A stretch of 11,594 bases of DNA. It comes from Gammaproteobacteria bacterium CG22_combo_CG10-13_8_21_14_all_40_8. GTDB lineage: Bacteria; Pseudomonadota; Gammaproteobacteria; Enterobacterales; GCA-002770795. The stretch is taken from NCBI GenBank assembly GCA_002770795.1, contig PCTP01000245.1:1-11594 (forward strand). Direction: 5' to 3'. The position numbers and the translations under genes were made by a program. Position 1 is the first letter of the stretch. Every line of letters begins with the position of its first letter. Of the stretch, positions 3,805 to 11,594 are shown one piece after another. The notes below the pieces were generated by a model. The model saw only the letters and a program-made list of their open reading frames with translations, was not told where the DNA came from and made no database searches.

Positions 3805-6800
3805 ATGACCTACTCATATACTGAGAAGAAGCGCATCCGCAAGGATTTCGGCAAACGTTCTGCCAACACAGAAGTGCCTTACTTATTAGCTACCCAGCTA
3901 GAGTCTTACCGCGGATTTCTTGAAGACGACAAAGTAAATGGCAAAAACTCTGGACTGAGCAGTGCATTTGATTCTGTATTTCCTATTACCAGTTTTTCTG
4001 GTAATGCTTCATTGGAATTTGTTAGTTATACATTAAGCAAACCCGTCTTTAATGTCAAAGAATGTCAGATCCGTGGTGTCACTTATGCCGCGCCATTAAG
4101 AGTTAAAATTCGACTGATCATTAAAGATAAAGAATCCAAAACAGGTGCAATTAAAGACGTAAGAGAACAAGAAGTCTACATGGGCGAAATGCCTCTGATG
4201 ACCGAAAATGGGACTTTCGTGATTAATGGTACAGAACGAGTCATCGTCTCTCAATTACACCGTTCTCCTGGTGTATTCTTTGATAGCGATAAAGGCAAAA
4301 CTCATAGCTCTGGTAAATTACTTTATTCTGCACGAATCATCCCTTACCGTGGTTCATGGCTAGATTTTGAATTTGATCCTAAAGATTTGTTGTACGTGAG
4401 AATTGACAGACGTAGAAAATTACCTGCAACTGTTGTATTGCGTGCCATGGGATACAATACCAAAGAATTGTTAGACATTTTCTTTGAAAGTGATGTTTAT
4501 ACAATGAATAAAGATGAGTTCCAGATGGAATTGCATCCAGAGAGATTGCGTGGAGATACCGCAACTTTTGATATCATGGATGCCAAAGGTAATGTTATCG
4601 TCGAATTTGGTCGTCGAATTACCACAAAGCACATCAAGGCCCTTGAGAAAGCAAAACTTAAAAAAATCACAGTACCTAAAGAATATTTATATGGAAAAGT
4701 ACTGGCAACAGATTTAGTCGATGAAAAAACAGGTGAAATTCTGTTTGAGGCTAATACGGAGTTTTCTGAAGACAATATTGAGACTATTCTTGAAAAAGGT
4801 ATCAAAACCTTCAAATGTATCTATACCAATGACTTAGATAATGGTTCATTTATTTCTGACACATTGAGAATTGATAGTTGTCAAACAAGACTAGATGCAT
4901 TGGTTGAAATTTATCGTATGATGCGTCCTGGCGAGCCGCCAACGGAAGATGCTGCAAACACTTTATTTGAAAATCTTTTCTTTAACGAAGATCGTTATGA
5001 TTTATCGAGTGTAGGCCGTATGAAATTCAATCGCCGTCTAGATAGAGATGAGATTGAAGGAAAGGGCATTTTAGAGCCAGAAGACATTGTCGATGTGGTT
5101 AAAGTGTTAATTGCCATACGAAATGGTAACGGTACTATTGATGATATCGATCATTTGGGTAATCGGCGTGTTCGTTCGGTTGGTGAGATGGCTGAAAATC
5201 AATTCCGAGTTGGTTTAGTTAGGGTTGAGCGAGCAGTTAAAGAACGCTTGAGTATGGCTGAATCAGATAATCTGATGCCTCAAGATCTGATTAATGCGAA
5301 ACCTGTTTCTGCCGCAGTGAAAGAATTCTTTGGTTCCAGTCAGTTATCTCAGTTTATGGATCAGAATAATCCGTTATCTGAAGTCACTCACAAGCGCCGT
5401 ATTTCAGCCTTAGGCCCCGGTGGTTTAACCCGTGAACGCGCAGGCTTTGAGGTTCGTGACGTACATCCAACACATTATGGTCGTTTATGTCCTATTGAAA
5501 CACCTGAGGGTCCAAACATTGGTTTGATTAACTCTTTGGCTGTTTACTCAAAGACTAACCATTATGGATTTATTGAAACGCCTTACCAGAAAATAGAAAA
5601 TGGCAAGTTAACTGGCGTAATTGATTATCTGTCAGCAATTGATGAGAAAGATGTTTTAATTGCACAGGCGAACGTTGGCGTAGACGGTGAAGGCAATCTT
5701 TCTGATGCTCTGGTTGCCGCTCGAAAAGATGGTGAATTTGTGATGGTGACGCCTGATCAAGTACATTATATGGACGTTTCATCACAGCAGATCGTATCTG
5801 TTGCAGCTGCATTGATTCCGTTCTTGGAACACGATGACGCGAACCGTGCGCTGATGGGTTCTAACATGCAACGTCAAGCCGTACCAGTTTTACGCGCTGA
5901 AAAACCTGTTGTCGGAACAGGCATGGAAAGAACTGTAGCCGTTGACTCGGGTGTAACCGTTATTGCTAAACGTGGTGGAACCATCGATTTTGTTGACTCA
6001 AGTCGAATTGTGGTTCGAGCCAATGATGACGAAGTAGAAGATGGTGCTGCTGGTGTTGATATCTACAGTCTGACTAAATACACACGTTCTAACCAAAATA
6101 CCTGTATCAATCAGAAAGCCATTGTACACACGGGTGATATTGTTGCTCGTGGAGATGTGTTGGCAGATGGCCCATCGACAGATCTTGGAGAGTTAGCACT
6201 GGGACAAAATATGAAGATCGCCTTCATGCCTTGGAACGGTTATAACTTCGAGGATTCTATTCTTATCTCTGAAAGAGTGGTCAAAGAAGATCGATTCACC
6301 AGTATCCATATTCAAGAGTTAACCTGTATTTCACGAGATACTAAGTTGGGCTCAGAAGAGATTACCTCTGATATTCCAAACGTTGGTGAAAGTGCACTAT
6401 CAAAGTTGGATGAGTCAGGTATTGTATACATTGGTGCTGAAGTTAAACCAGGCGATATTTTAGTCGGAAAAGTGACACCAAAGGGTGAGACTCAATTAAC
6501 ACCAGAAGAAAAATTGTTGCGAGCAATCTTTGGTGAGAAGGCTTCTGATGTAAAAGATACTTCATTACGAGTTTCTGGAAGCACTTACGGAACAGTGATC
6601 GATGTTCGCGTCTTTACTCGAGATGGTATCGAAAAAGATTCACGTGCTTTAGAAATTGAAGCCGCAGAAGTTGCTAGAGCAAAGAAAGACTTAAATGATG
6701 AGTTTAGAATTGTAGAAGAAAATATCTATATGCGGGCTCAAGTCATTTTGTTAAATGCTGTAGCAGAAAAAGGCTCTGGTGGACTTAAAAAAGGTGCAAC

Positions 6801-7875
6801 TATTACACAGGAATATTTAGAGAGTATTCGTCAACAAGACTGGTTATCTATTATTTTACGTGATGATGAAGCACAACAAAAACTTGAATCATTGGCAAAC
6901 TATCTTGAGTTACAAAGAGATGTTTACGATCAACGATTTGAAGAGCAGAAAAGAAAAATAACCCAAGGTGATGACTTAGCGCCTGGCGTACTGAAAATTG
7001 TCAAAGTGTATATGGCGGTTAAACGTTATATTCAACCTGGAGACAAAATGGCAGGTCGTCATGGTAATAAGGGGGTTATCTCTCTGATTGTACCCATTGA
7101 AGATATGCCTTATGACGAGGACGGTGAGCCTGTCGATGTGGTGTTGAACCCACTAGGCGTACCATCCCGTATGAATATAGGACAGGTTTTAGAGACACAT
7201 TTGGGCTGGGCTGCAAAAGGTTTAGGTATCAAAATTGGTCGTATGCTGGATGAGTCTAGAGAGCGTGTACAATTACAAGGTTTCTTAGACAAGATTTACA
7301 ACCATGGTTTTTCTCAGAAAGTGGATTTAGATTCTCTTTCAGATAAAGAGTTCTTCAACATGGCCGAAAATCTACGTGGTGGTGTGCCAATGGCAACGCC
7401 AGCATTTGACGGTTGTAAAGAAGAAGAAATGAGAGCAATGCTAGAACTGGCTGATTTGAGCACTACGGGTCAATGCTGGTTATATGATGGCCGTACTGGT
7501 GATAAGTTTGAACGTCCTGTAACAGTGGGATACATGTATATGTTGAAGTTGAACCACTTGGTTGACGACAAAATGCATGCTCGTTCAACTGGCTCTTATA
7601 GTTTGGTGACACAACAACCACTCGGTGGTAAAGCGCAGTTTGGTGGACAACGTTTCGGTGAGATGGAAGTGTGGGCTCTAGAAGCTTATGGAGCAGCTTA
7701 TACACTTCAAGAAATGTTGACGATTAAATCTGATGATGTCAACGGTCGTACGAGAATGTATAAAAATATCGTTGATGGTGACTATAGAATGGAACCTGGC
7801 ATGCCAGAATCATTCAATGTACTGGTGAAAGAAATTCGATCACTAGGTATCAACATTGAGTTAGATGACGACTAG
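3805..7875 (+). CDS. rpoB: DNA-directed RNA polymerase subunit beta
   Basis: This 1356-residue protein (E. coli 1342) is the second-largest polymerase subunit and forms half of the active-site cleft. The N-terminus Y3-S-Y-T-E-K-K-R-I-R-K-D-F-G-K-R is nearly identical to E. coli, and ATG 3805 has GAGG seven bases upstream. The rifampicin pocket starts at S511-S-Q-L-S-Q-F-M-D; the equivalents of Q513, D516, H526 and S531 are Q516, D519, H529 and S534, all wild type. The catalytic region has N-F-E816-D817-S, and G-D-K1081-M-A-G-R-H-G-N-K1089 carries the lysines matching E. coli K1065 and K1073. The C-terminal part (about 1280-1320) contacts beta' and the clamp. Relative to E. coli it gains 13 residues in the variable beta-i9 region, around G990-S-G-G-L-K-K-G, a form also seen in Pseudomonas. 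Confidence 0.99.
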   Translation: MTYSYTEKKRIRKDFGKRSANTEVPYLLATQLESYRGFLEDDKVNGKNSGLSSAFDSVFPITSFSGNASLEFVSYTLSKPVFNVKECQIRGVTYAAPLRVKIRLIIKDKESKTGAIKDVREQEVYMGEMPLMTENGTFVINGTERVIVSQLHRSPGVFFDSDKGKTHSSGKLLYSARIIPYRGSWLDFEFDPKDLLYVRIDRRRKLPATVVLRAMGYNTKELLDIFFESDVYTMNKDEFQMELHPERLRGDTATFDIMDAKGNVIVEFGRRITTKHIKALEKAKLKKITVPKEYLYGKVLATDLVDEKTGEILFEANTEFSEDNIETILEKGIKTFKCIYTNDLDNGSFISDTLRIDSCQTRLDALVEIYRMMRPGEPPTEDAANTLFENLFFNEDRYDLSSVGRMKFNRRLDRDEIEGKGILEPEDIVDVVKVLIAIRNGNGTIDDIDHLGNRRVRSVGEMAENQFRVGLVRVERAVKERLSMAESDNLMPQDLINAKPVSAAVKEFFGSSQLSQFMDQNNPLSEVTHKRRISALGPGGLTRERAGFEVRDVHPTHYGRLCPIETPEGPNIGLINSLAVYSKTNHYGFIETPYQKIENGKLTGVIDYLSAIDEKDVLIAQANVGVDGEGNLSDALVAARKDGEFVMVTPDQVHYMDVSSQQIVSVAAALIPFLEHDDANRALMGSNMQRQAVPVLRAEKPVVGTGMERTVAVDSGVTVIAKRGGTIDFVDSSRIVVRANDDEVEDGAAGVDIYSLTKYTRSNQNTCINQKAIVHTGDIVARGDVLADGPSTDLGELALGQNMKIAFMPWNGYNFEDSILISERVVKEDRFTSIHIQELTCISRDTKLGSEEITSDIPNVGESALSKLDESGIVYIGAEVKPGDILVGKVTPKGETQLTPEEKLLRAIFGEKASDVKDTSLRVSGSTYGTVIDVRVFTRDGIEKDSRALEIEAAEVARAKKDLNDEFRIVEENIYMRAQVILLNAVAEKGSGGLKKGATITQEYLESIRQQDWLSIILRDDEAQQKLESLANYLELQRDVYDQRFEEQKRKITQGDDLAPGVLKIVKVYMAVKRYIQPGDKMAGRHGNKGVISLIVPIEDMPYDEDGEPVDVVLNPLGVPSRMNIGQVLETHLGWAAKGLGIKIGRMLDESRERVQLQGFLDKIYNHGFSQKVDLDSLSDKEFFNMAENLRGGVPMATPAFDGCKEEEMRAMLELADLSTTGQCWLYDGRTGDKFERPVTVGYMYMLKLNHLVDDKMHARSTGSYSLVTQQPLGGKAQFGGQRFGEMEVWALEAYGAAYTLQEMLTIKSDDVNGRTRMYKNIVDGDYRMEPGMPESFNVLVKEIRSLGINIELDDD

Positions 7876-7888
7876 CGTTCTGCACCGC

Positions 7889-7913
7889 TGGAGAGTCAAT
7901 ATATGACTCTCCA
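7889..7913 (+). repeat. Strong hairpin in the rpoB-rpoC spacer
   Basis: A perfect 10-bp stem pairs 7889-7898 (TGGAGAGTCA) with 7904-7913 (TGACTCTCCA) around a five-base ATATA loop, starting 14 bases after the rpoB stop. Only CCTTTG follows, so it lacks the T-run of an intrinsic terminator, and rpoC must be co-transcribed. It more likely shapes message stability, processing or pausing between the two subunit genes. Confidence 0.6.
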
Positions 7914-7954
7914 CCTTTGTCAGTAAAACCATTTATCTTTGAGGAAGCCAAATA

Positions 7955-10900
7955 GTGAAAGACTTACTTAATTTCATTAAACAACAGAGCAAAACAGAAG
8001 AATTTGATGCGATTCGCATCGGACTCGCTTCGCCCAACCTAATACGTTCTTGGTCATTTGGTGAGGTTAAAAAACCTGAAACCATCAACTACCGTACTTT
8101 TAAACCAGAACGTGATGGCTTGTTTTGTGCTCGAATTTTTGGACCTGTAAAAGACTATGAATGTCTTTGCGGTAAATATAAGCGCCTCAAACATCGCGGA
8201 GTGATCTGTGAGAAATGTGGTGTTGAAGTCGCGTTAACTAAAGTTCGACGCGAAAGAATGGGGCACATTGAACTTGCTAGCCCTGTAGCACACATTTGGT
8301 TCTTAAAATCATTACCTTCACGTATCGGTCTGTTCTTGGATATGACTTTGCGTGATATTGAAAGAATTCTGTATTTTGAAGCCTATGTTGTTATTGAACC
8401 TGGTATGACAACCCTTGAAGCTGGGCAATTACTTTCTGAAGAAACCTATTTAGATGCCCTTGAAGAATTCGGTGACGAATTTACCGCACAAATGGGCGCA
8501 GAGGCTATCCGTGCATTATTGCTGGATATGAATCTTCAAGAAGAGATCTCCACGATGCGTGAAGAGATCCCTGTGACAAATTCAGAAACTAAACTCAAAA
8601 AATTGGGTAAACGTTTAAAACTTCTTGAAGCATTCCAAGAGTCTGGGAACAAGCCTGAGTGGATGATCATGGAAGTACTTCCTGTGTTACCACCCGATTT
8701 ACGTCCGTTAGTACCGCTTGATGGTGGTCGTTTTGCAACTTCTGATCTTAATGATCTATACCGTCGAGTCATTAACAGAAACAACCGCCTAAAGCGCTTA
8801 TTGGATTTGAATGCGCCAGATATTATTGTGCGTAACGAAAAACGTATGTTGCAAGAAGCCGTAGATGCCTTGTTGGATAACGGTCGACGTGGACGAGCAA
8901 TTACGGGTTCTAACAAAAGACCATTAAAGTCTTTAGCAGACATGATTAAAGGTAAGCAAGGTCGATTCAGGCAGAACCTATTGGGTAAACGTGTGGATTA
9001 CTCGGGTCGTTCGGTGATCGTGGTTGGACCTACTCTCCGGTTACATCAATGTGGTCTTCCAAAAAAGATGGCACTTGAGTTATTCAAGCCCTTTATTTTT
9101 GGTAAGTTAGAAATGCGTGGTTTAGCCACCACCATTAAAGCTGCCAAGAAAATGGTAGAAAGAGAAGAAGCCGTTGTTTGGGATATTTTGGATGATGTGA
9201 TTCGTGAACATCCCGTGATGTTAAACCGTGCGCCTACTCTTCATAGATTAGGTATTCAAGCCTTCGAACCTGTCTTGATTGAAGGTAAAGCAATTCAGTT
9301 ACATCCGTTGGTTTGTACTGCATTCAACGCCGACTTTGACGGTGACCAGATGGCTGTGCATCTGCCGTTGACGCTAGAAGCGCAGTTGGAAGCTAGAACA
9401 TTAATGATGTCCACCAACAACATATTAGCACCAGCAAGTGGTGAGCCTATTATCGTTCCTACACAGGACGTGATATTAGGTCTTTATTATATGACAAGGG
9501 AAACCATCAATGGTAAAGGCGAGGGCATGGTATTTGCCAGCCCACAAGAAGCCATGAGAGCTTATCGCAATGGTGTTGCTGAATTGCATGCAAAAGTAAA
9601 AGTGCGATTGGCAGAAACAATTCGCCATGAAGATGGGACTGAGGAAGATCGAATTAGTATCGTAGATACCACGGTGGGTCGTGCTTTATTGCATGATATT
9701 TTACCCAAAGGTATGCCTTTTGAAGTCATTAACCAAATCATGACGAAAAAGACGGTCTCTGGTGTGATTAACAGCTGTTACCGACGTTTAGGATTAAAAG
9801 CAACCGCTATATTTGCTGACCAACTCATGTATTCCGGCTTCTATTATGCAATGAGATCTGGTGCCTCCGTTGGTTTGAACGACATGGTGATCCCTGACTC
9901 TAAGCAAGCTATTGTTGAAGCGGCCGAAGCAGAAGTCCAAGAAATTGATGAACAGTACAACTCTGGTTTAGTGACGCAGGGAGAGCGCTATAACAAGGTG
10001 ATCGATATTTGGTCTCGTACCAATGAAAAAGTCGCCAAAGCCATGATGGATAACCTATCCGTTGAAACCGTGATTGATAAGAGTGGCCAAGCGGTACAAC
10101 AACCATCATTCAATAGTATTTATATGATGGCCGATTCCGGTGCGAGGGGTTCTGCCGCTCAGATCCGTCAGTTAGCGGGTATGCGTGGTTTGATGGCCAA
10201 GCCAGACGGTTCTATCATTGAAACGCCTATTAAAGCGAACTTCCGTGAAGGTTTGACGGTACTTCAGTACTTTATCTCTACTCACGGTGCGCGTAAAGGT
10301 TTGGCGGATACGGCACTTAAAACAGCAAACTCAGGATACTTAACACGACGATTAGTGGATGTGGCTCAGGATCTAGTCATTACCATGCCTGATTGTGGAA
10401 CAGAAAGAGGCTTGTTAATGAAGCCTTTAATCGAAGGTGGCGATGTTGTTGAACCTCTACGCGAACGAGTATTGGGACGTGTTGTTGCAGAAGATATTTA
10501 TATCCCTGGCACAGAAACTATTCTTGCTCCAGTTGGCACCTTATTAGATGAAAGTTGGGTGAAGAAATTAGACGAAAATAGTGTGGATCAAGTGATCGTT
10601 CGCTCGGTAATTACTTGCGAAAGCCGTAAGGGTGTTTGTTCATGTTGTTATGGACGTGATTTGGCGCGTGGCCATTTAGTGAATGCGGGTGAAGCGGTGG
10701 GTGTTATTGCTGCACAATCTATCGGTGAACCTGGCACTCAGTTAACCATGCGTACCTTCCATATTGGTGGTGCTGCATCTCGTCAATCTGCCGAAAATAA
10801 TGTTCAGGTGAAGAATGCTGGTATTGTTAAATTACGCAATGCTAAATTAGTCCAGAAAAGCGATGGCAAATGGATTACCGTATCCCGCTCTGTTCAGTTA

Positions 10901-11594
10901 ACCGTTATTGACTCCTTCGGTCGCGAAAGAGAGCATTATAAAGTGCCTTATGGTACAGAGGTTTTAGTGGCAGAGGGGACTAAGGTTGAGGCTGGTACAG
11001 TTGTCGCAAACTGGGATCCCCATACTCACCCAATTATTACCGAAGTAGCTGGTCGATTAAAGTTAGTGGATGTAATTGAAGGCATCAACATGACTCGCCA
11101 GTTTGATGATCTCACTGGATTGTCTTCTTTAGTAATTACTGAATCAGCTCAAAGAGCGGGTAAAGGGACTGAGCTTCGCCCTATGGTAAAGCTGGTTGAT
11201 GATAAAGGGGAGTCGTTAAAAATTGCTGGTACGGACATGCCTGCTCAATATAACTTACCACCGAATGCCATTATTAACTTGGAAGATGGTGCGTTGGTGA
11301 ATATTGGTGATGCGGTTGCCCGTATTCCTCAAGAATCATCAAAAACTCGTGATATTACGGGTGGTTTACCTCGAGTAGCAGACCTATTTGAAGCGCGTCG
11401 TCCTAAAGACTCCGCGATTCTTGCTGAAGTCAGTGGAACGGTAAGTTTCGGTAAAGAGACAAAAGGTAAAAATCGTTTAGTCATCACGCCAGCAGAAGGC
11501 GAAGCTTACGAAGTGTTGATTCATAAATGGCGTCATATTGGTGTGTTTGAAGGTGAGCGCATCGAGAAGGGTGAGATTGTCTGTGATGGTTCTG
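7955..11594 (+). CDS. rpoC: DNA-directed RNA polymerase subunit beta' (3' end beyond window)
   Basis: The largest polymerase subunit; the reading frame runs from GTG 7955 to the window edge without a stop, giving 1213 codons of the usual roughly 1400 (E. coli 1407). GTG is also the E. coli start, and GAGGAA (7941-7946) lies eight bases upstream. Numbering equals E. coli at every checkpoint up to residue 898. The first zinc site is C70, C72, C85 and C88. The Mg-binding triad is N-A-D460-F-D462-G-D464. The bridge helix region is near 775-800. The second zinc site is C814, C888, C895 and C898, with an extra C897 inside it. The trigger loop T-M-R-T-F-H-I-G-G near 931-939 is followed by the SI3 insertion (about 943-1130) found in gammaproteobacteria and then G-G-L-P-R-V-A-D-L-F. 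About 190 C-terminal residues are missing because the window ends. Confidence 0.98.
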   Translation, partial: MKDLLNFIKQQSKTEEFDAIRIGLASPNLIRSWSFGEVKKPETINYRTFKPERDGLFCARIFGPVKDYECLCGKYKRLKHRGVICEKCGVEVALTKVRRERMGHIELASPVAHIWFLKSLPSRIGLFLDMTLRDIERILYFEAYVVIEPGMTTLEAGQLLSEETYLDALEEFGDEFTAQMGAEAIRALLLDMNLQEEISTMREEIPVTNSETKLKKLGKRLKLLEAFQESGNKPEWMIMEVLPVLPPDLRPLVPLDGGRFATSDLNDLYRRVINRNNRLKRLLDLNAPDIIVRNEKRMLQEAVDALLDNGRRGRAITGSNKRPLKSLADMIKGKQGRFRQNLLGKRVDYSGRSVIVVGPTLRLHQCGLPKKMALELFKPFIFGKLEMRGLATTIKAAKKMVEREEAVVWDILDDVIREHPVMLNRAPTLHRLGIQAFEPVLIEGKAIQLHPLVCTAFNADFDGDQMAVHLPLTLEAQLEARTLMMSTNNILAPASGEPIIVPTQDVILGLYYMTRETINGKGEGMVFASPQEAMRAYRNGVAELHAKVKVRLAETIRHEDGTEEDRISIVDTTVGRALLHDILPKGMPFEVINQIMTKKTVSGVINSCYRRLGLKATAIFADQLMYSGFYYAMRSGASVGLNDMVIPDSKQAIVEAAEAEVQEIDEQYNSGLVTQGERYNKVIDIWSRTNEKVAKAMMDNLSVETVIDKSGQAVQQPSFNSIYMMADSGARGSAAQIRQLAGMRGLMAKPDGSIIETPIKANFREGLTVLQYFISTHGARKGLADTALKTANSGYLTRRLVDVAQDLVITMPDCGTERGLLMKPLIEGGDVVEPLRERVLGRVVAEDIYIPGTETILAPVGTLLDESWVKKLDENSVDQVIVRSVITCESRKGVCSCCYGRDLARGHLVNAGEAVGVIAAQSIGEPGTQLTMRTFHIGGAASRQSAENNVQVKNAGIVKLRNAKLVQKSDGKWITVSRSVQLTVIDSFGREREHYKVPYGTEVLVAEGTKVEAGTVVANWDPHTHPIITEVAGRLKLVDVIEGINMTRQFDDLTGLSSLVITESAQRAGKGTELRPMVKLVDDKGESLKIAGTDMPAQYNLPPNAIINLEDGALVNIGDAVARIPQESSKTRDITGGLPRVADLFEARRPKDSAILAEVSGTVSFGKETKGKNRLVITPAEGEAYEVLIHKWRHIGVFEGERIEKGEIVCDGS

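Noticed and set aside
5335..5420. Possible rifampicin-resistance substitutions in RpoB.
   Set aside because: All main contact positions (Q516, D519, H529, R532, S534, L536 here) have the sensitive-type residue.
11335..11350. A possible one-base slip at the A-run in rpoC.
   Set aside because: Codons before (around 11321) and after (around 11402) are in the same phase as GTG 7955 and both match RpoC, so the frame is continuous. The run is simply easy to misread.

Overview
The window is the classic bacterial tuf / tRNA-Trp / secE-nusG / rplKAJL-rpoBC cluster, almost entirely on the + strand. It runs from the last codons of elongation factor Tu to about six-sevenths of the way through rpoC. Protein sequences, gene order and intact active-site motifs all point to a gammaproteobacterium. 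RpoC residue numbering matches E. coli without a net indel through residue 898, RpoB is offset by only +3 up to the catalytic region, and L11 is exactly 142 residues. The base composition is fairly AT-rich. A tRNA-Trp gene between tuf and secE, a 10-residue-longer L10 and a Pseudomonas-like variable region in RpoB separate it from the enterobacteria. I cannot name a genus from sequence alone; an AT-rich non-enteric gammaproteobacterium is the safest reading.

Layout: tuf 3' end (1-43), a tuf terminator (60-101), tRNA-Trp(CCA) (104-179), secE (233-622) and nusG (626-1159). Next is a 114-bp leader with a putative promoter and an L1-binding operator, then rplK (1274-1702) and rplA (1707-2408). 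A 235-bp leader follows, with a palindromic hairpin, a putative extended -10 promoter and an L10-type autoregulatory leader, then rplJ (GTG start, 2644-3171) and rplL (3232-3609). A 195-bp spacer carries an attenuator or RNase III-type hairpin, then come rpoB (3805-7875), a 79-bp spacer with a strong hairpin, and rpoC (GTG start, 7955 to beyond the window end). I see no mobile element, CRISPR array, prophage or foreign insertion.

The genes form one information-processing module. SecE is part of the protein export channel; NusG couples RNA polymerase to ribosomes and Rho. L11, L1, L10 and L7/L12 build the two mobile stalks of the 50S subunit, and beta and beta' form the catalytic core of RNA polymerase. 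Control appears to sit in the three spacers: L1 feedback before rplK, L10-L12 feedback before rplJ, and partial termination or processing before rpoB.

I found no convincing undescribed system. The points most worth checking are an L10 stalk helix with exactly ten extra residues (predicting three rather than two L7/L12 dimers), a possible either/or RNA fold at the L1 operator, and a possible promoter that would bypass the tuf terminator.
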